NCBI GenBank assembly: GCA_023391535.1
Contig: JAEWAU010000118.1
Location: 1-45,165 of the forward strand
Source of the DNA: Bacillota bacterium
Lineage (GTDB): Bacteria; Bacillota; Clostridia; Oscillospirales; Ethanoligenentaceae
Length of the DNA: 45,165 bases
Direction: 5' to 3'
The notes beneath the pieces were generated by a model. The model was not told where the DNA came from. It saw nothing but the letters and a program-made list of their open reading frames with translations, and ran no database searches. The position numbers and the translations under genes are program-made. Positions 31,765-39,697 of this stretch are shown here, one piece after another (the first letter of the stretch is position 1; every line of letters starts with the position of its first letter).

Positions 31765-32802
31765 TCAGAGATTTTCTTTTACGTATTTCAGATACCGCTG
31801 CGCCTGCACTGCCGTTTTCTCCGCAAGGCCGGTTGCGTCGGCTCCGTTTTCAAACCCGTTCAGCGCCCGGCAGAGGGTGACGAGCCGCCGCATCGTTAAA
31901 AACGTGGGAATCTCCCTACGGTCTTCTCCGGAAAGATGGCGCTGCCTTCCGTACCCCAAAAGCCACGCTTCCGCAAGGCTCAGACACTGCGCATCGTCTT
32001 CCGCAGCCGCAAATACGGCGAAATCGTATAAAAACCACCCGAAACCGCAGCTGTCGAACCCCGTGATGGCCAGACGGTTGCGGTAATAGAACACATTGGG
32101 CGCGGCGAGGGAAGCGTGTATCAGGCCGAAGCGCGCGGGCGAACAGCCGAATTTTCTGAGCCGGAGGGACACTGCGGAGGCCGCTTCGTCGAACAGGGCC
32201 CTCTGAGCGGGCGACGGCAGCCCGATGCCTTCGCCTTCGCGGTTCCAACGCCCGTAGCGCGGGTTTGCGCCGAGCAACGCTTCAAAATCCCAGCTCCAGC
32301 GCGTCAGGGAGGGCGCCGCATCCCACTGAATGGCGTTCTGGTGCAGCAGCGCGGCTGCCTCGCCCAGCCTCGTGGCATCCGCCGGCGCAACCGGCTCGCC
32401 GTCCATGGAAATCGGGCGTCCGCGCAGATAGGTAAACAGCACGCAGGTGCATATTCCGCCTTTCGGGCTGCGTATTTGCTGGACTTCCCGCCCATCCAGG
32501 CCGGGAATCACCTCGGGAAACGCAAAGGGCAGCGAATGGTGCGCGAGCTCATGCAGCCAGCTCAGCTCACTTTCCACCTCCTGCCTCGAACGGGTACCCG
32601 GGCCCGAGATGCGCAGCAGCGTATAAAACCCATTTCGCCGGTCTTCCACAAGAAATTCCGCACTGCTGCCAAAATTCAGCAGCGTCATTCTGGAAAGGGG
32701 TGAAAAATCGTAGAGCAATTTTGCCTGCTCGCACAGCTCCATGAGCTTATCCGAATACCCCGGAGCCGCGTCCGCGCCGAAGCCGCGCACCTGAATCACC
32801 AT
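31765..32802 (-). CDS. Aminoglycoside phosphotransferase-fold protein, catalytic Asp lost
   Basis: 345 aa. The APH/homoserine-kinase-type fold is recognisable from an N-lobe with FLVEDRRNGFYTLLRISGPG, a hinge VLFTYLRGRP, the catalytic-loop position FGLIHASLAAPNVFYY and the metal-loop position AITGFDSCGFGWFLYDFAVF. In active kinases the loop reads HxDxxxxN; here it is HASLAAPN, so the catalytic Asp is Ser. The metal-binding Asp of the second loop seems kept. It may be a pseudokinase or bind a substrate only. The start is unclear: ATG 32802 has AAGG right against it, while GTG 32790 has an AAGGATGGTGA in good position. A promoter and a terminator-like hairpin lie in its leader. Confidence 0.7.
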   Translation of the reverse strand: MVIQVRGFGADAAPGYSDKLMELCEQAKLLYDFSPLSRMTLLNFGSSAEFLVEDRRNGFYTLLRISGPGTRSRQEVESELSWLHELAHHSLPFAFPEVIPGLDGREVQQIRSPKGGICTCVLFTYLRGRPISMDGEPVAPADATRLGEAAALLHQNAIQWDAAPSLTRWSWDFEALLGANPRYGRWNREGEGIGLPSPAQRALFDEAASAVSLRLRKFGCSPARFGLIHASLAAPNVFYYRNRLAITGFDSCGFGWFLYDFAVFAAAEDDAQCLSLAEAWLLGYGRQRHLSGEDRREIPTFLTMRRLVTLCRALNGFENGADATGLAEKTAVQAQRYLKYVKENL

Positions 32803-32847
32803 CCTTGCAAAACAACCGTTCCCGCCCGCGAAAACCGAACCCGGCAG

Positions 32848-32887
32848 AAAAAAGAAGCGCCGGCCGGCCGAAAGGCTGGGCTGGCGC
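32848..32887 (-). terminator. Terminator-like hairpin in the leader of the 31765-32802 gene
   Basis: Imperfect GC-rich stem (GCGCC 32857-32861 with GGCGC 32883-32887, plus inner GCC/GGC pairs), then TTCTTTTTT on the minus strand. It sits between a promoter (32935-32963) and the gene start, so it is either an attenuator or the end of a small RNA of about 80 nt. Confidence 0.6.
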
Positions 32888-32934
32888 CAATGCCCGATAC
32901 TGAGCCGTATATACGGCCGCTTTAACTGGTTATT

Positions 32935-32963
32935 AGTGTATCATGTTGCATCAAATAATGCAA
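32935..32963 (-). promoter_or_regulatory. Promoter with inverted repeat upstream of the phosphotransferase-fold gene
   Basis: TTGCAT (32958-32963), 17-bp spacer, TACACT (32935-32940) on the minus strand. TTGCAT-N6-ATGCAA (32946-32963) is a perfect palindrome over the -35. A second perfect 14-bp palindrome, GCCGTATATACGGC (32904-32917), lies just after the expected start point. No gene is seen in 32964-33150, which is AT-rich. Confidence 0.6.
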
Positions 32964-33150
32964 GTAATTTTAAATTAACATCTCATATTTTCAATTTCGC
33001 GGGCTTTTTGTGAATCCGTTTTCTGTTTTTCAAAGGGTTTATTTTGCATGAATTATTTCATTGCCGTTCTCTTTTTCGGCGCCGCGGCGCGCTGCGGCCG
33101 GAAACAGGCTGAAATAGCCGTATCCCACGGCATATTGCCTTTTTCCACTT

Positions 33151-33312
33151 TCATTCCAAGCAAAATCCGGCCGGCGCGCGGTCTTTTTGTTTTTCGCCCT
33201 CGCACATTTGAATTTGAATATCCTGTTTTTCGTGCTTGCATATCAGTTTGAGAGTCATCCGCTTTTCCAGTGTATGTTTATGCAGCAAGCCGGTACAATT
33301 TTCGGTTGTCAT
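33151..33312 (-). CDS. Small Cys-containing protein of unknown function
   Basis: 53 aa beginning MTTENCTGLLHKHTLEKRM, with four cysteines (positions about 6, 25, 37 and 51), many Lys, Glu and Gln, and no membrane segment. The reason to accept it is a strong ribosome binding site: GGAGGAGA lies 8 nt before the ATG at 33312. It lies 38 bp downstream of yaiI on the same strand and could be co-translated with it. I recognise no family; spacing of the Cys and His residues does not give a clear zinc knuckle. Confidence 0.4.
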   Translation of the reverse strand: MTTENCTGLLHKHTLEKRMTLKLICKHEKQDIQIQMCEGEKQKDRAPAGFCLE

Positions 33313-33350
33313 GCGTGTTCTCTCCTCCGGATGCGGGGCCGCCCACGCCT

Positions 33351-33797
33351 TCATTCATCAAGAAGCCCGCGCAGCGCCTCCTCGAACCGCGCATCGTCCT
33401 CGCGCGTGCGTTTATGCGGGTTGCGGGTGGGCGCACCCGCAATGCGTCTGCCCGCGCGGCGGATTTTGGCCGAAACGTGCCGCTCCATCAGGAGAGCGTC
33501 CATGTTTTCCGCCGTAAAGATCAGCCCGTTCTGATTGAGGGCGCGCGCCCCCACGCTCAGGGCCATGGCTGCCACGCCGAAATCCTGTGTAACCACGATG
33601 TCCCCGGCATGCGTGCGCTGAATGAGCGCAAAATCCACCGAATCCCTCGCTTTATCCACGGTGATCACCTTGGAATATCCGTCGTGCAACACATGGCTCG
33701 TATCGATCAGCATCACCACCGGGATGCCCCGCGCTTTTGCCAGCCGCACTACCTGCTCCTTGACGGGGCAGGCGTCGGCGTCTACCAGAATTGTCAT
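33351..33797 (-). CDS. YaiI/YqxD family protein (UPF0178)
   Basis: 148 aa. Opens MTILVDADACPVKEQVVRLA and contains TVDKARDSVDFALIQRTHAGDIVVTQDFGVAAMAL, the signature of the DUF188/UPF0178 family. The acidic residues (DADACP, DSVDF, TQDFG) have the pattern of a PIN-like nuclease site, but the function is not established. The C-terminus is rich in Arg, as is usual. ATG at 33797 has only a weak site (AGGAAAGTGAG). It follows tmcAL by 118 bp in the same direction. Confidence 0.85.
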   Translation of the reverse strand: MTILVDADACPVKEQVVRLAKARGIPVVMLIDTSHVLHDGYSKVITVDKARDSVDFALIQRTHAGDIVVTQDFGVAAMALSVGARALNQNGLIFTAENMDALLMERHVSAKIRRAGRRIAGAPTRNPHKRTREDDARFEEALRGLLDE

Positions 33798-33915
33798 ATC
33801 TGTTTTTCTCACTTTCCTGGGCCCGATTTTTGGCCTTGCCGGCCAAGGGCAATTCGCCGTGTCTGCTTTTGCCCGCCGGTTTCTCCGAATTTTTTTCAAA
33901 TCAACCCTTGGCATT

Positions 33916-35151
33916 TCATGTCTGATCTTCCGTTCCGGCGGGTTTTTCCGTGTCCAGCCGCACGGGGGCATACCGTTCCTCCTGCCCGCAGGGAAGCGCG
34001 CGGGGCAGGCACAGCGCGTAAAGGTCCGCTGCGCGGCATTCGAGCGCGTACACGCGACGCGCTTCCACCCCGGCGCGCGCAAAATCGGCGTGCCGCGCGC
34101 AGATGGGCAGGCGCGCCGTGCGCCGCGCCCGCCGCAGAAGCTCCCCGCCGCGCGCGTTCATGCCCAGCACGCGCAGATAGGGCGCCGGCCGGGCGGCCCA
34201 CTCCTTTTGCACGCCCAGAAACGCGCACAGGAAAACGCGCCGGATGCGCGAAAGGGCGTACCGTTTGGTTTTGACCGCGGCATACAGCTCCTCTACGCTG
34301 CAGGAAGCGCGCGCGGCGCGCCATAGGCGGTTTTCCAAGCCCTCCGACACATCGGGCAGGCGAAGGAAATCCGCGGGCGCAAGGCGGCGCAGCTGCCCGA
34401 GCAGCAGCGGTTCCATGCGCGCGGGCAAAAACGGCCCCATCCCCTCCCGCAACTCCCGCTCGTAAATTTCCCACGCCGGAGCCGGCACGAAATCCGCCGC
34501 GCGGGAAAGCTCCCCCCGCGCCAGCAGTTCGCGCAATGCCGAGGCCGAGGCGATCGCGCCACCTTCCGGCGGGGCGTCGTGGGCCGCCCCCTGCCGGGGC
34601 ACGGCGAGCGGGCGCATCCGTGCGTTTTGGCGCAGCAGCGCCTTGCAGTATTCCACGCCCAGCGTATCGTTGGGCGAACGCAGCAACTCGGCCGCTTCGC
34701 CGCCCAGCGCCGCCGCCCGCGCCTGCGGGAAGGATTTTCCCGAGCTGAGCTCCCGCGCAAGGGCTTCGCCGCCGTCCAGTTCCAGCACGCGCCGGGCGCA
34801 GCCCTGCAGGCGCGCCGTATCGCCGCACTCGCTGCCGAAGAAGAGCAGGTCCAGGCAGCCCAGCGCCTCCAGAACGCCCACGGCGCCCGCCGCAAACCGC
34901 TCCGCCGAGGCCACGGCCCACGGGAGGGGAAGCTCCAGCACCAGATCGGCGCCGCACAGGAGCGCGGCGCGCACGCGCGCCTCCTTGCGCAGGCAGGCTG
35001 CTTCCCCGCGCTGGGTGTAGTTCCCGCTCATCACTACCGCAAGGTGTGTGCAGCCCGCCTCCCGCGCCTTTCGGAGCAGCAGCGCGTGCCCGCTGTGGAA
35101 CGGGTTGAACTCCGCCACCACGCCTCCGGCCATCCCGTTTGCCGGTTCCAT
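33916..35151 (-). CDS. tmcAL: tRNA(Met) cytidine acetate ligase TmcAL (YlbM)
   Basis: 411 aa. Nucleotidyltransferase-fold enzyme that makes N4-acetylcytidine at the wobble base of elongator tRNA-Met from acetate and ATP. The N-terminus has GVVAEFNPFHSGHALLL, with the HxGH nucleotide-binding motif, then AVVMSGNYTQRGEAA and LLFFGSECGD; a helical C-terminal domain follows. ATG at 35151 has GGGGGGAA 6 nt upstream; ATG 35133 is an alternative. Very GC-rich codon use. It uses acetate, and the divergent neighbour is acetate kinase (ackA), a pairing often seen in Firmicutes; both compete for or balance acetate. Confidence 0.88.
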   Translation of the reverse strand: MEPANGMAGGVVAEFNPFHSGHALLLRKAREAGCTHLAVVMSGNYTQRGEAACLRKEARVRAALLCGADLVLELPLPWAVASAERFAAGAVGVLEALGCLDLLFFGSECGDTARLQGCARRVLELDGGEALARELSSGKSFPQARAAALGGEAAELLRSPNDTLGVEYCKALLRQNARMRPLAVPRQGAAHDAPPEGGAIASASALRELLARGELSRAADFVPAPAWEIYERELREGMGPFLPARMEPLLLGQLRRLAPADFLRLPDVSEGLENRLWRAARASCSVEELYAAVKTKRYALSRIRRVFLCAFLGVQKEWAARPAPYLRVLGMNARGGELLRRARRTARLPICARHADFARAGVEARRVYALECRAADLYALCLPRALPCGQEERYAPVRLDTEKPAGTEDQT

Positions 35152-35237
35152 ACGGCTTCCCCCCCTTCCGTTTCGCGCCCGCCCCGGCCCGCGCCGGCCG
35201 AAAACTCCTGCAAAATGCTGAAATACTCGGTTTTTTA

Positions 35238-35266
35238 TTGAAAAAAGGCGAGCATACTTATATAAT
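35238..35266 (+). promoter_or_regulatory. Promoter of ackA
   Basis: TTGAAA (35238-35243), 17-bp spacer, perfect TATAAT (35261-35266). Transcription would begin about 35273, giving a leader of about 260 nt. Confidence 0.75.
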
Positions 35267-35393
35267 AATACATGGCTTCCACTTCGTCCAACCACAATTT
35301 AAAAAGCGTCCCGGAAAATACGATTCTATGCGTTTGGCCCGCCGCCGGTTTCGGTGCGGCGCCGGCGCGGGCGGCGTATCGGTGCAAGGGCAG

Positions 35394-35448
35394 GGCCGAT
35401 GCCGGCCACCGCTTTTTGGGCGGTGCGGCACGGTCGCTCTCTTTTTTT
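35394..35448 (+). promoter_or_regulatory. Predicted attenuator hairpin in the ackA leader
   Basis: A 16-bp stem with two small bulges: GGCCG, TGCCG, CACCGC on the 5' side (35394-35412) and GCGGTG, CGGCA, CGGTC on the 3' side (35420-35435). GCTCTC and a run of seven T (35442-35448) follow. It lies 87 nt before the ackA start, far from any other gene end, so it would attenuate ackA. Confidence 0.5.
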
Positions 35449-35534
35449 GTCGGGCGGTCCCAAAGCACGGGGTCCCCCGCCGGTTCCAGCCAGAACGGTC
35501 GTTTCCGAAAGCGGCGCGGGAAAGGTAGAATTCC

Positions 35535-36746
35535 ATGAATATACTGGTCATCAACGCAGGCAGCTCCTCGCTCAAGTACCAGCTCTTCAATTTCGACAGT
35601 AAAACCGTACTGGCCAAAGGAAATTGCGAACGCATCGGCATCGACGGCCGCTTCAAGCATTCCACGAGCGACGGCCGGGGCTTTAAAAAGGAGCTGGCGC
35701 TTCCGAACCATCACGCCGCGTTCCAGGCCGTTATTTCCGCGCTCACCGAGGGCGACTGCGCCGTGATCCAAAGCACGAAGGAGATCGACGCCGTGGGCCA
35801 CCGCATCGTCAACGGCGGCGACCGCTTCTCGAAATCCGTGCTCGTCACCGAGCAGGTGCTCAAGGATTTCAGCGAGGTCATCAACTTCGCGCCGCTCCAC
35901 AATCCGCCGGCCATGACGGGCATCAAAGCCTGCCTGGAGATTCTGGGCAAGGATGTGCCCAACGTGCTGGTGTTCGACACCGCGTTCCACCAAACCATGC
36001 CCCCCAAGGCCTATATTTTCGGGGTTCCCTACAAATATTATGAGCAGTATAAGCTGCGCCGCTACGGCGCGCACGGCACGTCGCACCGCTATGTGAGCCT
36101 GCGCTGCGCAGAGCTGATGCACAAAAAGCCGCAGGAGCTCAAGATCGTCACCTGCCATCTGGGGAACGGCTCATCCATCACGGCGGTGGACGGCGGACGC
36201 TGCGTGGATACCAGCATGGGCTTCACCCCGCTGGGCGGCATCGTCATGGGAACGCGCAGCGGCGACCTCGACCCCTCCGTGGTTACGTTCATCATGGAAA
36301 AAGAAAAGCTTTCCCCGCGCGAGATGGAAAATCTCTTAAACAAGGAATCCGGTTTCATCGGCGTTTCGGGCATTTCGAGCGACGACCGCGACCTCGAGGA
36401 AGCCACCGCCAAGGGAATTCTTCGCTCGCAGATCGCGCAGGACATCCAGCGCTACCAGATCAAGAAGTTCATCGGCTCCTACGCGGCGGCCATGGGCGGC
36501 ATCGACGCGCTGGTGTTCACCGGCGGCATCGGGGAGAACTCCGTGCTGCTGCGCGGCGCAGTGTGCGAAGATATGGCCTTCCTCGGCATCCGGGTCGACC
36601 CGAAGCTTAACGAGGAAACCATCCGCGGCAAGGAAGCGGACATTTCGCTGCCCGACGCCACGACCCGCACCTGGGTGATTCCCACCAACGAGGAATACAT
36701 GATCGCCGTGGATACGCAGGAAATTGTAAACGCTCTCAAAAAGTAA
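35535..36746 (+). CDS. ackA: Acetate kinase
   Basis: 403 aa, full length. Makes ATP and acetate from acetyl phosphate in the last step of acetate fermentation. Motifs: NAGSSSLK (7-14), the catalytic region GHRIVNGGDRF, FDTAFHQTMPP, RRYGAHGTSHRYVS, HLGNGSSI, MGTRSGDLDP and FTGGIGENS, all intact. ATG at 35535 with AAAGG 8 nt upstream. Phosphotransacetylase is not adjacent. It is preceded by a 260-nt leader with a predicted attenuator and followed by a strong terminator, so it is monocistronic. Confidence 0.97.
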   Translation: MNILVINAGSSSLKYQLFNFDSKTVLAKGNCERIGIDGRFKHSTSDGRGFKKELALPNHHAAFQAVISALTEGDCAVIQSTKEIDAVGHRIVNGGDRFSKSVLVTEQVLKDFSEVINFAPLHNPPAMTGIKACLEILGKDVPNVLVFDTAFHQTMPPKAYIFGVPYKYYEQYKLRRYGAHGTSHRYVSLRCAELMHKKPQELKIVTCHLGNGSSITAVDGGRCVDTSMGFTPLGGIVMGTRSGDLDPSVVTFIMEKEKLSPREMENLLNKESGFIGVSGISSDDRDLEEATAKGILRSQIAQDIQRYQIKKFIGSYAAAMGGIDALVFTGGIGENSVLLRGAVCEDMAFLGIRVDPKLNEETIRGKEADISLPDATTRTWVIPTNEEYMIAVDTQEIVNALKK

Positions 36747-36766
36747 GAGCGTCGATTGAATGCTCC

Positions 36767-36806
36767 AAAGCAAGCCTCTGCGCGGCCGCGCGGAGGCTTG
36801 CTTTTT
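36767..36806 (+). terminator. Terminator of ackA
   Basis: Stem AAGCAAGCCTC/GAGGCTTGCTT continued by an inner GCGCG/CGCGC stem, followed by a T-run. Confidence 0.85.
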
Positions 36807-36862
36807 GCAATTTTACGGTGTAATATGGTATTCATGCTAATTACAGGAGATGTTTGCCGCAT

Positions 36863-38128
36863 ATGAAACGCTTTTTCCGCCTCGTTCCGGCTTTTCTCTG
36901 CGCCGCGCTTCTAAGCACAACGTTTCTCTCCGGCTGCGGTTTCCGCGCCTCTGGGAAAACTCCTCCGGCAAACAGTTCCGAAAAGCAGCTCACCCAGGCC
37001 CAAAAGCTCGCGGATTTCGAGTATATGTACGATATTCTGCGCGACAATTACCCCTACTTCGGCGTTGCGAAGCGGGAGGGCATCGACTGGCTGGCCAACC
37101 ACTCCGCGTACCGGAAAGATATTAAGGAAACCCGGAACGACGAAGAATTCCGGGCCATGCTGGATAGCATCCTGCAGGATCTGCAGAACGGCCATGTAAG
37201 TATGTTTAAGAGTGGAGCCGACTCTCCCGGATCATATACATATTCCCGCTCTTTATACAATACCATGCAAGGGCGTGCTCCCTGGAAAAATGTAATGAAT
37301 AATCCGAAGGCGGAAGCCCGCTACGGCGTTGCCGGCAATTCTTCCGTCAGCCCCCAAAGCGGCGCGCAGGAATCTTCCGATCAAATAAGCCCTAATAACG
37401 TCTCCACCCGCATGCTGAAAAACAACACTGTAGCTTATCTGTGTATGAACTCGTTCAACCACTTCAACGTCGAACCCGATCAGAAAATCATCCGGCCCTT
37501 TCTGGAAAGCATCGGCGGCGCGAAGGCGCTCATCCTCGATATCCGCTCAAACGGCGGCGGCGACGACGCTTATTGGATGAACCTCGTTGCAAACCTGATT
37601 CGCCGCCCCGTAACGTTTACCGAACGGATGGTTTTCCGTGGCGGAGCGTACGAAAAGCCGTTTCTCCAAAGCTCCTATAGCGGCGTTCCGTTTTTCCCCA
37701 TTTCCACGCTGAAAAACGTTCCGAAGCTGCCGCCCGAAGTAAAAACCGATTTTGCAAGCTGGCGTTCCGACACGTCTCAGATATCCCCGGATAAACCGGT
37801 TGCTTTTCATGGAAAAATCTATCTTCTGGTGAGCGGAAATGTGTTTTCCTCCTCCGAAAAGTTCGCCGTGTTCTGCAAAAGCACGGGGTTCGCCACGATT
37901 GTGGGGACGCGGACGGGCGGCGACGGCATCGGCTGCGACCCGGCGCTCTGCATGCTCCCGAACAGCGGCTATATCTTCCGTTTTCCAATGGAAATGGGGC
38001 TGAATCCGAACGGCTCCTCCAATTTTGAAGCCGGCACCGAGCCCGATATCAGCGTGCAGTCCGACAACGTCTCCGCCGATCTCGAAAATCAGCCCGCCGT
38101 ACAGGCCGTGCTCAGCCGCGTTTCCTGA
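36863..38128 (+). CDS. S41-family peptidase lipoprotein
   Basis: 421 aa. A lipoprotein signal peptide ends FLSGC (lipid Cys25), so the protein is anchored outside the membrane. An N-terminal helical part (about 45-110) precedes the S41 (tail-specific/IRBP-like) catalytic domain, with DIRSNGGGDDAYW and the nucleophile region LLVSGNVFSSSEKFAVFCK, where the first or second Ser after the Phe is the expected catalytic residue. KSTGFATIVGTRTGGDGIG matches the end of the fold. No PDZ domain is evident. ATG 36863 with AGGAG about 13 nt upstream; TTG 36854 is closer to that site. It stands alone between the ackA terminator and a converging gene. Confidence 0.82.
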   Translation: MKRFFRLVPAFLCAALLSTTFLSGCGFRASGKTPPANSSEKQLTQAQKLADFEYMYDILRDNYPYFGVAKREGIDWLANHSAYRKDIKETRNDEEFRAMLDSILQDLQNGHVSMFKSGADSPGSYTYSRSLYNTMQGRAPWKNVMNNPKAEARYGVAGNSSVSPQSGAQESSDQISPNNVSTRMLKNNTVAYLCMNSFNHFNVEPDQKIIRPFLESIGGAKALILDIRSNGGGDDAYWMNLVANLIRRPVTFTERMVFRGGAYEKPFLQSSYSGVPFFPISTLKNVPKLPPEVKTDFASWRSDTSQISPDKPVAFHGKIYLLVSGNVFSSSEKFAVFCKSTGFATIVGTRTGGDGIGCDPALCMLPNSGYIFRFPMEMGLNPNGSSNFEAGTEPDISVQSDNVSADLENQPAVQAVLSRVS

Positions 38129-38145
38129 AAAAAAGCAGCACGCCA

Positions 38146-38172
38146 AAAGCCGCTCCGAACAGGGGCGGCTTT
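38146..38172 (+). terminator. Hairpin after the S41 gene
   Basis: 11-bp stem AAAGCCGCTCC/GGGGCGGCTTT with one mismatch and a 5-nt loop; short T-run only. Confidence 0.5.
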
Positions 38173-38226
38173 CGAGTGGAGCGATTCGGCCTTATTTTGA
38201 AACCGTTTGAAGCGGACGTACCGCGT

Positions 38227-38445
38227 TCAGTGTACCTCGCCCTTGTTTTCGATGATCTCGCGGTCGCGGAACAGCAGCGAGATGCACCAGATGCCGGCGA
38301 TGGCCACCAGCGTATATACGATGCGGCTGACCGCGGCCGTCGGCCCGCCGAACGCCCAGGCCACGATATCGAATGAAAAGATTCCGATGCTGCCCCAGTT
38401 GAGTGCTCCGATAATGACGAGGATCAGCGCGATTCGGTCAATCAT
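38227..38445 (-). CDS. DUF378 family small membrane protein
   Basis: 72 aa. Two membrane segments; LILVIIGALNWGSIGIFSFDIVAW then a short loop and RIVYTLVAIAGIW, the standard DUF378 layout. A charged C-terminal tail follows. Function unknown in all members. ATG at 38445 has AAGGAG 8 nt upstream. It is convergent with the S41 gene; a family A repeat lies directly upstream. Confidence 0.88.
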   Translation of the reverse strand: MIDRIALILVIIGALNWGSIGIFSFDIVAWAFGGPTAAVSRIVYTLVAIAGIWCISLLFRDREIIENKGEVH

Positions 38446-38465
38446 ATGATCAACTCCTTACTACT

Positions 38466-38557
38466 AATATCCGATTCAAAAACAGATCAAATCCGCAGCA
38501 GAAGCTTTTCGCTAGGGGTTTTGATGCGGATTTTTATCCACAACGTTATCGGATATT
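38466..38557 (+). repeat. Intergenic repeat, family A copy 2
   Basis: 92 bp with perfect 10-bp ends AATATCCGAT (38466-38475) and ATCGGATATT (38548-38557). The inner 9-bp stem AAATCCGCA (38489-38497)/TGCGGATTT (38525-38533) surrounds the core GCAGCAGAAGCTTTT. It is the most complete copy and looks like a small non-autonomous element. The rest of 38446-38844 holds the V-ATPase terminator and nothing else I recognise. Confidence 0.75.
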
Positions 38558-38720
38558 CGTATTACATTACTCCCGGGCCCTTGAGTGCGATTTTCTTTTC
38601 GCGGGTGATATTGCGGAACCTGCGGCGTGTTCCCGCAACACGTTTTTAGTATGAGCGCCTCCCGCGAATTTATGCAAAAACGGTTTTTTATAGGCGCACA
38701 TCTTTTATAGTATTTCATAT

Positions 38721-38763
38721 AAAAAACAAAAAATCCGCCAGGGCTTACGCGCCCGGCGGAAAT
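38721..38763 (-). terminator. Terminator of the V-type ATPase operon
   Basis: Stem TCCGCC-GGGC/GCCC-GGCGGA with one bulged base, then TTTTTTGTTTTTT on the minus strand; about 85 bp beyond the D-subunit stop. Confidence 0.85.
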
Positions 38764-38844
38764 TTTTTATTTTCGGCACACCCGCGCCCGGCATCCGCCG
38801 GGCCGCGGAAAAAAGCGGATAAAACGTGCGGATCGCCTGAGGTT

Positions 38845-39516
38845 TCAGGCTCCCTTTTCCGCGCGGGAGGCTCGAAGGGCCGTTTCTTCCTCTTCCAGTT
38901 CCTTCTTCTTGAGCTTTGTCTTGTTGATGACCTTCATGCGCGAGAACTCCTCGCGGTCCTTCTCTTCCAATGCCTCGGTTATGATCTTCACCGTGGTTTC
39001 GAAGCGCGGGATCATGATGTTCTTGAGCGCGTTTGCGCGCCGCTGCGTTTTCTTGATGGAATCCGCAAGGCGGTAGACGCTGTTCTCCACCTCGGCCAGC
39101 ACGGCCGTGAGCCGTTTGACCTGGTAGAAGGAGACGAACGCGCGGTCGAGCATGGAGTTGGTGGAAACAAAGCTGTACGTGGGCTGGGGCGGATTGTCCT
39201 CCAGCGTAACGATGGGGATTTCCACGCCCATAACGCTGCGGAACGTGACGTTGACGCCCGTCTCCACGGGGACGTTCTTGGCGATGTCGTCGATGACGCC
39301 CAGCGTGATATTGGCGGATTGAAGGGCCGCGTACGCTTTGGAATACGTTTCGTTGATCTGGCTCTGCACCTTGCCCGCCGTATTAATCAATTCCATCATC
39401 TCGCGGATGAGGATATTGCGCTTGCGGTCAAGCAGGTCGTAGCCGAGCTTGGCGAGGGAAAGCGAGCGCCTGACCGCCATGAGATTGCCTTTTGTGGGGA
39501 AAATGGTTTCCGCCAT
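38845..39516 (-). CDS. ntpD: V-type ATP synthase subunit D
   Basis: 223 aa. Central rotor shaft of the V1 part, a long antiparallel coiled coil. It opens MAETIFPTKGNLMAVRRSLSLA, the family signature (PTKGxL), followed by helix-forming LLDRKRNILIREMM and a C-terminal helix rich in Lys and Glu. Length is normal. ATG 39516; the nearest ribosome binding site (AAAGGA) is about 13 nt away, rather far. Last gene of the operon, 181 bp after B, with a GC-rich tandem repeat in the gap. Confidence 0.93.
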   Translation of the reverse strand: MAETIFPTKGNLMAVRRSLSLAKLGYDLLDRKRNILIREMMELINTAGKVQSQINETYSKAYAALQSANITLGVIDDIAKNVPVETGVNVTFRSVMGVEIPIVTLEDNPPQPTYSFVSTNSMLDRAFVSFYQVKRLTAVLAEVENSVYRLADSIKKTQRRANALKNIMIPRFETTVKIITEALEEKDREEFSRMKVINKTKLKKKELEEEETALRASRAEKGA

Positions 39517-39598
39517 GCCGTGACCATTCCTTTCCTGCCGGCTGTTCGGCCCATTGTGGCAATTCCGCTCCGAATGTAAAAACGCAACGCTTTGCCCG

Positions 39599-39642
39599 GG
39601 CCGCTTGCGGCTTCGGCCGCCTGCGGCTTCGGCCGCCCGCGG
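39599..39642. repeat. 16-bp GC-rich tandem repeat between ntpB and ntpD
   Basis: Two copies of GGCCGCYTGCGGCTTC and a partial third. Each copy is itself nearly palindromic, so the transcript can form alternative hairpins in the gap between two co-transcribed genes. Confidence 0.6.
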
Positions 39643-39697
39643 CGGTTCGGCGAAACGCTCCGCCATTTTTCAACCGGAACCGAAACCTGCCGAAGGG

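Noticed and set aside
33048..33251. Plus-strand frame MNYFIAVLFF...
   Set aside because: It overlaps the better supported minus-strand small ORF, and no good ribosome binding site precedes it.
35272..35538. 88-codon frame MASTSSNHNL... in the ackA leader
   Set aside because: It begins at the expected transcript start with no ribosome binding site and becomes Arg/Gly/Pro-rich, unlike a real protein. It is mentioned only as a possible leader ORF.
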